Source of the DNA: Clostridium carboxidivorans P7
Lineage (GTDB): Bacteria > Bacillota > Clostridia > Clostridiales > Clostridiaceae
DNA: 64,000 nucleotides
Assembly (NCBI RefSeq): GCF_001038625.1
Contig: NZ_CP011803.1
Span: forward strand, 434,001-498,000
Direction: 5' to 3'
This document shows, piece after piece, positions 54,451-61,399 of the stretch. The first letter of the stretch is position 1. Each line of letters starts with the position of its first letter. Position numbers and translations under genes: made by a program. Below the pieces are notes generated by a model. The model saw only the letters and a list, made by a program, of their open reading frames with translations, was not told the origin of the DNA and searched no databases.

Positions 54451-56310
54451 ATGAGAAAGTTAAGCAAGGTTCTATTTACTTTTATGCTGTCATTAGCTCT
54501 GCTGATCTCATTTTCTATTACTGCTGAAGCAGCAGAAAAGAGTTATAGTTATGACAAGTTAGATGTTGACATAACTCTTCAAGAGGATGGAAGTGCTTTA
54601 TTTACTGAACATTGGATTGGTACTTTTAAAGGTGGAACCTTTTCTAGATTCAAGAGAAATATTCCTTTGAAAGGCACGCATTCTATTTCTGATTTTTCTG
54701 TTTCTGTGGATGATGAAGAGTACAAGCAGATAGACAATTTTGATGCAAATAGACCAAAGGGGGAATTTGCTATTTCAAAGGACAATAATGGGCTAAGTGC
54801 GGAGGTTTATTTTAGTGCGAAGGATGAAAGTAAAAACTTTAAATTTTCATATAAAGTAAATAATGCTGTTAGTTTACACAATGATACAGCGGAATTTTAT
54901 TGGAAGGTATTAGGAGAAGAAGTTGATATACCTATAAAAAATGTAATCGCAAAAGTCCATATTCCAAAGGGCGCTTCAAAGGAAGAAATTAAGGTATGGG
55001 CTCATGGACCTCTAAATGGAAATGTAACAAAAGACAGCGGCGAAATAGTTAGTTTAGCTGTGGATAAAGTTTCGCCTAATACTTATGTAGAGATAAGAAC
55101 AACAGCCCCTTTGAGTTTGTTTCCAAAGGGAAAAAATTTTACAGGCAAAGATGCCCTTAAGGAGATATTAGCGGAAGAACAACAAAATGCAGATAAGGCA
55201 AATAAGGAAAGAGAAGCAAATAAAAAGGATAATCAGCGTTTTTTATTCTGGAATATCATATTTCCGATACCCGTTCTTATAGGTGGATTTATATTCATTA
55301 AAAAATTAAAAAAGAAAAACTTTAAAAGGCTTCAACCTGCGCTTAAACCCGATTATATAAGGGATTTGCCATCAAAGTTTACACCAGCTGAAGTTACGGA
55401 TTTATTTTATTTTTATAAAAAACCGGATGTTTATTCGCAAAAATTCACGTCAACTATTTTAGATTTAAGTTTAAAGGGTTTTTTAGAATTTAAGCCTCAT
55501 AAAGAAGAAAGAAAGACATTAATTAACATAAAGAGAAATAAGGATATCTCTATATTATGTGACCACGAAAAGATTATTTTTAAATTTATTTCCAAAAATG
55601 TAGCAGGTCATAATAATTGTATTGATAACTTTGAAATTAAAACTTATATTGATAACAATACAGAAGAGGCAAAGGCTATTTTTGATGAGTTTAATGAAAA
55701 GTCTATGGCAAGCTTAGAACAAGCAGACTTTATTGACACTTCAGAAAAAAAGCTTCCTAAGCAGATTAAAATGTTAAGAGCTATTTTAGTATTGGGGATA
55801 ATTATAACCTTTTATGAAACTAATGTGTTACTTGCAGGAGCATTTGTAATTCTCTTTATAATTTCAATAACTGGTTGTTCATTGGAAAAGCTTACTCAAA
55901 AAGGTGAGAATGAATTAGCAATGTGGGGTGCCTTTAAAAATTTTCTTAAGGATTTCACTTTGTTTGATGAAAAAGAATTGCCAGAACTAGTAGTTTGGGA
56001 GAGATACTTGGTGTATGCTGTAGCACTAGGGGAAGGTGATACTATATTAAAAGCTCTGCCTATGAAATATCCAGAGCTTCAGAGGGATGATTATTATAAT
56101 ACTTACAATAGTGATTATTATACACTTTATATGATGTGTAATATGGCCAATGAAAGTAATAATGAAAGTAATAATGAGAACAGTGATATTTTTGATTCTA
56201 TAAGAAAACTTGAAAGTTCAAGCAATGAAAGTTCTGGCAGTGGTGACGGCGGTGGCTTCTCCAGTGGTGGAGGCAGCGGCGATGGAGGTGGTGGTTCCAG
56301 CTGTGATTAA
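54451..56310 (+). CDS. DUF2207 membrane protein with glycine/serine-rich tail
   Basis: 619 residues: signal peptide about 1-28 (cleaved near AEAAE), an external beta-rich DUF2207 domain (about 30-235: YDKLDVDITLQEDGSALFTE, FKRNIPLKG), a helix at about 267-285, a cytoplasmic portion with KPDYIRDLPSKFTPAEVTDLF, two close helices near 445-480, and a C-terminal Gly/Ser tail ending GGGGSSCD. Such proteins usually neighbour lemA, as here. Function is unproven; a role in envelope maintenance is inferred. GGAGG precedes the ATG. Confidence 0.9.
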   Translation: MRKLSKVLFTFMLSLALLISFSITAEAAEKSYSYDKLDVDITLQEDGSALFTEHWIGTFKGGTFSRFKRNIPLKGTHSISDFSVSVDDEEYKQIDNFDANRPKGEFAISKDNNGLSAEVYFSAKDESKNFKFSYKVNNAVSLHNDTAEFYWKVLGEEVDIPIKNVIAKVHIPKGASKEEIKVWAHGPLNGNVTKDSGEIVSLAVDKVSPNTYVEIRTTAPLSLFPKGKNFTGKDALKEILAEEQQNADKANKEREANKKDNQRFLFWNIIFPIPVLIGGFIFIKKLKKKNFKRLQPALKPDYIRDLPSKFTPAEVTDLFYFYKKPDVYSQKFTSTILDLSLKGFLEFKPHKEERKTLINIKRNKDISILCDHEKIIFKFISKNVAGHNNCIDNFEIKTYIDNNTEEAKAIFDEFNEKSMASLEQADFIDTSEKKLPKQIKMLRAILVLGIIITFYETNVLLAGAFVILFIISITGCSLEKLTQKGENELAMWGAFKNFLKDFTLFDEKELPELVVWERYLVYAVALGEGDTILKALPMKYPELQRDDYYNTYNSDYYTLYMMCNMANESNNESNNENSDIFDSIRKLESSSNESSGSGDGGGFSSGGGSGDGGGGSSCD

Positions 56311-56365
56311 CATTAGGTTTCTGGCAGTAGTATTAAAAAATTTATAATTTTGAAGGAGGATAATT

Positions 56366-56920
56366 ATGATAATTTTAATTATTGCATTAGTAATTTTGAT
56401 ACCTATTATTTGGGGTGTTTCAGCGTATAACAAGCTTATAAAAGACAGGTTAAAGGTAGACAACCAATGGAGCCAAATTGATGTTCAGTTAAAAATGCGT
56501 TCTGATTTAATTCCCAATTTAGTTGAAACAGTATCTGGTTATGCACAGCATGAAAAAGAAACTTTAGGGGAGGTTACAAATGCTAGAGTACGTTACCTTT
56601 CAGCAGAAAATCCTGGAGATATTATGAAGGCTTCTGAGGAAATGTCAAAAACCTTATCTCGCTTGATGGCGGTTGCAGAAGCTTATCCAGATTTGAAAGC
56701 AAATACAAATTTTCTTGAGCTTCAAAGAGAATTATCCACTATTGAAAAAAGAATTGCAGATTATCGTCAGTTTTATAATGATACAGTTCTTCGATATAAT
56801 CAAGAAATTTCCACTGTGCCATCTAATATTATTGCAAAACTTTTTAACTTCCATGAAAAAGAATTTTTAGAAGTTACAGATGAGGATAAGGTTAGACCAA
56901 ATGTAAAGTTTACACATTAA
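56366..56920 (+). CDS. lemA: LemA family protein
   Basis: 184 residues: an N-terminal membrane helix (about 2-20), the signature YNKLIKDRLKVDNQWSQIDVQ, DLIPNLVETVSGYAQHE and a helical bundle with RIADYRQFYNDTVLRYN, ending in FLEVTDEDKVRPNVKF. Full length for LemA. Family members are found next to DUF2207 or HtpX-type proteases; the biochemical role is unknown. AAGGAGG precedes the ATG. Cotranscribed with the DUF2207 gene (about 55-base gap). Confidence 0.95.
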   Translation: MIILIIALVILIPIIWGVSAYNKLIKDRLKVDNQWSQIDVQLKMRSDLIPNLVETVSGYAQHEKETLGEVTNARVRYLSAENPGDIMKASEEMSKTLSRLMAVAEAYPDLKANTNFLELQRELSTIEKRIADYRQFYNDTVLRYNQEISTVPSNIIAKLFNFHEKEFLEVTDEDKVRPNVKFTH

Positions 56921-56954
56921 TGGTTAATGTGTGGATATAGAGGCAAGCTTAATT

Positions 56955-56988
56955 ACCCCAAGGATAAAAAGTATTCTTGGGGTGTTTT
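56955..56988 (+). terminator. Terminator after lemA
   Basis: ACCCCAAGGATA and TATTCTTGGGGT pair over 12 positions (one G-U) around a 5-base loop, followed by GTTTTAT. Confidence 0.85.
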
Positions 56989-57022
56989 ATATATAAAAAT
57001 TTCATAAGAAATTGCTAGTAAT

Positions 57023-57089
57023 CCGTTCTGCCCTCTTTAAATCCCTTCTGTCACTTTTCTGTTGTTTTTTCTAGTGTATTTGAGATAAT
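57023..57089 (+). promoter_or_regulatory. Direct-repeat promoter module, copy C (dCache MCP)
   Basis: Half-sites CCGTTCTGCCCTC at 57023 and CCCTTCTGTCACT at 57043, -35 TTGTTT at 57062-57067, 16-base spacer, -10 GATAAT at 57084-57089, some 48 bases before the MCP start. Confidence 0.8.
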
Positions 57090-57137
57090 AAAAAAAACAA
57101 AAATAATTACATTTTTATGTAAGGAGACGATGAAATT

Positions 57138-59117
57138 GTGTTAAAAAGTATACGATTAAAAATTGTACTTGCAGTTACCTTAATAATATGTATTTTTTCA
57201 GTTGGTTTAGGTATTGCTAGTACAATGTTTTCAAAGAAGGTAATAGAACAACAATACTGTAAAGATTATATAAAACTTAATGATGAAACAGTAAAAATAT
57301 TAATAAAAACTATTGAAGGCTTTGGAAGTGGAATCTCCACAGTAACTGAGAATTCAAATATGAAGGAAATTATTGTCCATCCTGATTTCAAATTGTATAC
57401 AGTAGATGCGCTTAAAGCATTTCAGGTTTCTAACCCGGATATTGCCCTTGCGTATATTGGAACAGAAGAAGGTAAAGCCATTACATATCCTGAACTTGAT
57501 TTAAAATTAGATCCAAGAACAAGGAGTTGGTATGAAGAAGCTAAAAAAAGTGATTCTGTTATTTGGACAAACCCCTATGTTGATGCTGCATCTGGAGGTG
57601 TTATTATTACAGGAGCAAAGGCAGTTCATAAGGATGGTCAGCTTGTAGGAGTTGTTGGAGCAGATCTTCAACTTGATTATCTAAATAAAATAATGTCAGA
57701 GGTAAAGTTTTCACAAACTGGAGTGAGCTATATCGTAAATAAATCTACTGGAAAAATAATTACGCATAAGGATAAAAAATTACTATCAACACCAATTGAT
57801 AAAGACATATTAAAAGAGATAACCCAAAACCAAAATGGAAGCAAAATAATCTATGATAAAAACAATGTAAAAAAAATACTAATCTATAACTATATAAAAA
57901 TCTTAGATTCAACACTTATTACAGAAATAAATTATACAGAAATCAGTCAAACAACAAATGATATTAAAAAAGTCATAATAATATTTGCTTTAATTATTAC
58001 AATTATATTAATACTGATTGCTTATGTGGGTTCAGGGAAAGTTGTTAAGTATATCAATCTTGTGAAGGATGAAATGAAATATCTTGAAGGAGGAGATTTT
58101 TCTAGAAAAATAAAAAATATTAAAAGAAAAGATGAAATTGGTCAGCTGTGTAACAGTTTTAATTCCATGGTAGGAAATGTAAGGAAACTTATAATATCCA
58201 CCCAAGGTGTTGGAAACGAAGTAATGAATGCATCTGAAAATTTATTTTCTTCTGCTGAGGAAACAAATGCATCTGCAGTTGAAGTTTCCCATGCAATTAG
58301 AGAAATCTCTATAGGGGCAGAAAAGCAAACTCAGGAAATTCAAAAAACTGTTAATATATCTAACGAACTATCTCAATCACTTGATCAGTTATTAAAAAGC
58401 AGTGATTTACTTAATAAAGAAATGGAAAATACTTTAATAGTAAACAAGCAGGGAATTAATATGCTTAAAGAACTTAGTGAACAAAGTGAAAAAACAAAAA
58501 AATCAAATATTGAAGTTGGACAAGCCATCGTGAAACTTGATAACAGCACAGAAACTATATATGAAATACTTGAAAGCATAAAATCTATTGCAGCTCAAAC
58601 AAATTTGCTGGCATTAAATGTTTCAATAGAAGCTGCACGAGCAGGAGAAGCTGGAAATGGATTTAATGTAGTTGCGATGGAGATAAGAAAATTAGCCGAG
58701 GAATCAGATGCTGCAACTAGAAGCATTGACAAAATACTTGAAAGCACCAGGACTGAAAGTAAAAACACTGTTTCTATAATGAAAAATGTTAAGAGTATTC
58801 ATATTGAACAAGAAAAAGCAGTAGAAAATGTAAGCATTGCCTTTGAACAGATATCAAGTTCAGTAGAAAAATCTGCAGGCAGAATAGAAGAAACTATTAA
58901 TAAAATTGATGAATTAAGAATTCGAGAAAAAGCGATAAAAAATACAGTGAGTAGTATTTCTCAAATTTCAGAGGAAGCATCTATTTCTTCTGAGGAAGTT
59001 ACTGCTTCAATGCAATGTCAGCTTTCAGCTGTAGAAAATATTTCAAAGAGTGCAGAATCGCTTACAGAGCTTGCGTTAAATTTACGAAAAAGTCTGTCAG
59101 AATTTAAATTGGAGTAA
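57138..59117 (+). CDS. Methyl-accepting chemotaxis protein with dCache_1 sensor
   Basis: 659 residues: TM1 about 7-28, double Cache about 33-275, TM2 about 278-300, HAMP, signalling hairpin with a slightly unusual tip [19 protein letters not shown] (Val and Asn at normally small or Lys/Arg positions). The sensor has [15 protein letters not shown] and VGADLQL, covering most of the amino-acid dCache_1AA pattern, but Leu replaces its first Tyr. An amino-acid-like ligand is possible. GTG start; GGAG lies about a dozen bases upstream, and a nearby ATG is in another frame and stops at once. Controlled by promoter copy C. Confidence 0.92.
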   Translation: MLKSIRLKIVLAVTLIICIFSVGLGIASTMFSKKVIEQQYCKDYIKLNDETVKILIKTIEGFGSGISTVTENSNMKEIIVHPDFKLYTVDALKAFQVSNPDIALAYIGTEEGKAITYPELDLKLDPRTRSWYEEAKKSDSVIWTNPYVDAASGGVIITGAKAVHKDGQLVGVVGADLQLDYLNKIMSEVKFSQTGVSYIVNKSTGKIITHKDKKLLSTPIDKDILKEITQNQNGSKIIYDKNNVKKILIYNYIKILDSTLITEINYTEISQTTNDIKKVIIIFALIITIILILIAYVGSGKVVKYINLVKDEMKYLEGGDFSRKIKNIKRKDEIGQLCNSFNSMVGNVRKLIISTQGVGNEVMNASENLFSSAEETNASAVEVSHAIREISIGAEKQTQEIQKTVNISNELSQSLDQLLKSSDLLNKEMENTLIVNKQGINMLKELSEQSEKTKKSNIEVGQAIVKLDNSTETIYEILESIKSIAAQTNLLALNVSIEAARAGEAGNGFNVVAMEIRKLAEESDAATRSIDKILESTRTESKNTVSIMKNVKSIHIEQEKAVENVSIAFEQISSSVEKSAGRIEETINKIDELRIREKAIKNTVSSISQISEEASISSEEVTASMQCQLSAVENISKSAESLTELALNLRKSLSEFKLE

Positions 59118-59137
59118 GTTTATTGCTAAATAAACAG

Positions 59138-59176
59138 AAAAAGCTTGGGTAGATTATGTGTCTGCTCAAGCTTTTT
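59138..59176 (+). terminator. Terminator after the dCache MCP
   Basis: AAAAAGCTTGGGTAGA pairs with TCTGCTCAAGCTTTTT (G-U pairs allowed) around a 7-base loop, with the T run inside the right arm. Confidence 0.88.
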
Positions 59177-59213
59177 AGTTCTGTGTAAAGTTCATACAAA
59201 AATGGTTAACATT

Positions 59214-59292
59214 CCGTTCTAGCACTGTAATAGATTCTATGCATTCTATATAGCTAAAAGTTGTTTGAGTTTAATATGCTTTGGGATATAAT
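59214..59292 (+). promoter_or_regulatory. Direct-repeat promoter module, divergent copy D (AAA-ATPase gene)
   Basis: One good half-site, CCGTTCTAGCACT at 59214; the second is degenerate (ATTCTATGC near 59234). The -35 TTTGAG (59264-59269) and -10 TATAAT (59287-59292, 17-base spacer) lie about 11 bases further from the half-site than in the other copies, roughly one helical turn. Confidence 0.55.
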
Positions 59293-59329
59293 AAAAGTAA
59301 TAGAGAATAACCGAAGGAAGGTGTTTAAG

Positions 59330-61036
59330 TTGGTTAAGAAACTGCCATATGGAATAAGTAATTTTAAAAATTTGATAGAAGATGAATATATATATATAGA
59401 TAAAACAGAATATATTGAAAAACTGGAAAATTTTCATTCGCCATATATAACTTTTCTAAGACCAAGACGTTTTGGAAAAAGTCTTTTTACATCGGTGCTT
59501 GCAAATTATTATGATATAAATGAAAAAGATAATTTTGAAAAGCTCTTTGGAGAGACTTATATAGGAAAGAAAGAAACCAAAGAAAGAAATAGCTATTATA
59601 TATTGAAATTTAATTTTACGGGCTTAAATACAGATACAAAAGAAGCATTAGAAAAGAGCTTTACAAGAACGATTAAGGATTCCTTCGATAAATTTATACA
59701 AATGTATAATTTAAATATAAGTTATATAGAGGAAGGTTACCCTGCAAGTATATTTGAAAGTTTTCTCACACAAGCCAGTGGAAAAATCAAAAGTCCACTG
59801 TATGTAATAATAGATGAGTGTGATCATTTTGCAAATGAACTTCTAAGCTTTCAAACAGAGTTGTTTTCAAACATAGTTAGCAAAACAGGTTTCGTAAGAA
59901 AATTTTATGAAGTATTGAAAAAAGGTACAGAGTCAATAGTAAAAAGAATATTTATGACAGGTGTAAGTCCTATAACTTTAGATAGTTTAACCAGCGGCTT
60001 CAACATTTCAATGGATTTAACAAGGGATGCTGATTTTAATGAAATGATGGGATTTAACAGGGAGGAAGTTATAAATATAATAAATAGTGTAACTCCAAAG
60101 GTTTTAGAAGAAATTGAACTAAATGAATTGATGGAAATACTTCAAAAGAATTATAATGGATATTTGTTTGCAGAGGAATGTGAAACAAGATTATTTAATA
60201 GTGATATGATTCTTTATTATATGCAGAGTTATGAGAAGTCAGGTAAGGGGCCTAAAAGCTTAATAGATAAAAATATAGCTAGTGACTATGGAAAATTGGG
60301 TAGAATGTTTGAATTCAAAAATAGAAATGCTAATATGCAAGTTTTGCAGGATATATTAAATGGCGAGGAAATCACAGGAAGCATAACAGAGGGATTTTCT
60401 TTGGAAAAGAATTTTGATGAAGATGATTTTAAATCTTTATTATTTTATTTAGGGCTGCTTACTATAGAACAGCCTATATTAGGAGGGGTAAGTTTTAAAG
60501 TCCCAAACTATGTGATTCAAGATTTATATTTTGAATATTTTACTAAAAAAATTAATGAAGAATTGAATTATGAAATAAATGCATCTGAAATATCTAGAGC
60601 TATACGAGAAATAGGTTTAAAAGGAAAAAATGACAGTCTTATAAAAATAGTAGAAAAAACCTTAAATAGGATTTCTAATAGAGATTATATAAAGTTTGAT
60701 GAAAAGTATGTAAAACTAATATTTTTAGCTTACTGCTTCTTAAGTAAAATATACTTAGTAAAATCAGAATATGAAGTGGATAACGGTTATATAGATATAG
60801 CACTTTTAAAACAAGCAAATATGGAACCAGACTTTTTTGCAATCTTTGAATTAAAATATATAACGAAATCAGAGTATGAAAAAGAAGGAGAGAAAATAAT
60901 AGAGGAAAAGAAAAAAGAAGCGGTAGAACAGATAGAAAAATATAAATGTTCGGAGGAACTAATGGGGCTTCCGAATTTAAAAAAATGGGCTATTATTTTT
61001 GTAAATGATAAATGTGTGGTTAATTTGGAGATATAG
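59330..61036 (+). CDS. AAA-ATPase-like protein with PD-(D/E)XK nuclease domain
   Basis: About 568 residues. N-terminal AAA-ATPase_like domain starting LPYGISNFKNLIEDEYIYIDKT, Walker A variant FLRPRRFGKSLF, Walker B-like VIIDECDHFANEL. The C-terminal ~110 residues hold a PD-(D/E)XK nuclease-like core: GYIDIALL (Asp) and FFAIFELKYI (E-x-K). The pair PF09820/PDDEXK_9 is greatly expanded in anaerobes; function unknown, with defence or mobile-element roles suggested. TTG 59330 fits GGAAGGTG upstream and the family start; GTG 59321 is possible. The frame opening at 59261 overlaps the promoter and is rejected. Confidence 0.88.
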   Translation: MVKKLPYGISNFKNLIEDEYIYIDKTEYIEKLENFHSPYITFLRPRRFGKSLFTSVLANYYDINEKDNFEKLFGETYIGKKETKERNSYYILKFNFTGLNTDTKEALEKSFTRTIKDSFDKFIQMYNLNISYIEEGYPASIFESFLTQASGKIKSPLYVIIDECDHFANELLSFQTELFSNIVSKTGFVRKFYEVLKKGTESIVKRIFMTGVSPITLDSLTSGFNISMDLTRDADFNEMMGFNREEVINIINSVTPKVLEEIELNELMEILQKNYNGYLFAEECETRLFNSDMILYYMQSYEKSGKGPKSLIDKNIASDYGKLGRMFEFKNRNANMQVLQDILNGEEITGSITEGFSLEKNFDEDDFKSLLFYLGLLTIEQPILGGVSFKVPNYVIQDLYFEYFTKKINEELNYEINASEISRAIREIGLKGKNDSLIKIVEKTLNRISNRDYIKFDEKYVKLIFLAYCFLSKIYLVKSEYEVDNGYIDIALLKQANMEPDFFAIFELKYITKSEYEKEGEKIIEEKKKEAVEQIEKYKCSEELMGLPNLKKWAIIFVNDKCVVNLEI

Positions 61037-61107
61037 AGGAAAGCCTAGTAAATTGGTAATATAAGTGAGTGCAGCATAGTAATTTAAGGGCAAAGAAAAG
61101 GAAAGCA

Positions 61108-61158
61108 AAAGTTGCATTAGATTGAGGATTAACTTCAAGCTAATGCAACTTTTTATTT
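61108..61158 (+). terminator. Terminator after the AAA-ATPase gene
   Basis: AAAGTTGCATTAG and CTAATGCAACTTT pair over 13 bp around a 19-base loop, followed by TTATTTTA. Promoter copy E begins within ten bases. Confidence 0.88.
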
Positions 61159-61165
61159 TAATATT

Positions 61166-61232
61166 CCGTTCTGCCCTCTGCAAATCCCGTCTATCACTTT
61201 TCTATTGTTTCCCAGATTGAATTTGAGATAAT
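61166..61232 (+). promoter_or_regulatory. Direct-repeat promoter module, copy E (surface protein gene)
   Basis: Half-sites CCGTTCTGCCCTC at 61166 and CCCGTCTATCACT at 61186, -35 TTGTTT at 61205-61210, 16-base spacer, -10 GATAAT at 61227-61232. The leader to the surface protein is about 160 bases. Confidence 0.8.
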
Positions 61233-61290
61233 GTAAAAGGAATAAATTATATAATCTGCTCATCTTATTTTGAAAGGAGGTAAAGGAATT

Positions 61291-61332
61291 TTGCTAAAAG
61301 ATTCACTCTCCAAAATGGAGATACCACCATAA
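61291..61332 (+). CDS. Possible 13-codon leader peptide before the surface protein
   Basis: TTG start with AAAGGAGG ten bases upstream, product MLKDSLSKMEIPP, stop at 61330-61332. It has the best ribosome site in the leader. It could be a translated leader or a chance frame beside a decayed start; nothing else supports it. Confidence 0.25.
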   Translation: MLKDSLSKMEIPP

Positions 61333-61399
61333 AATTGAAACAATATTATCAAGCTATATAGATCCAAGAATTAATTTTGACTAAAAGGAGGAAAATAAC

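Noticed and set aside
59261..59329. Upstream extension of the AAA-ATPase frame
   Set aside because: It overlaps the -35/-10 of promoter copy D and lacks a ribosome site; the inner TTG has GGAAGGTG.
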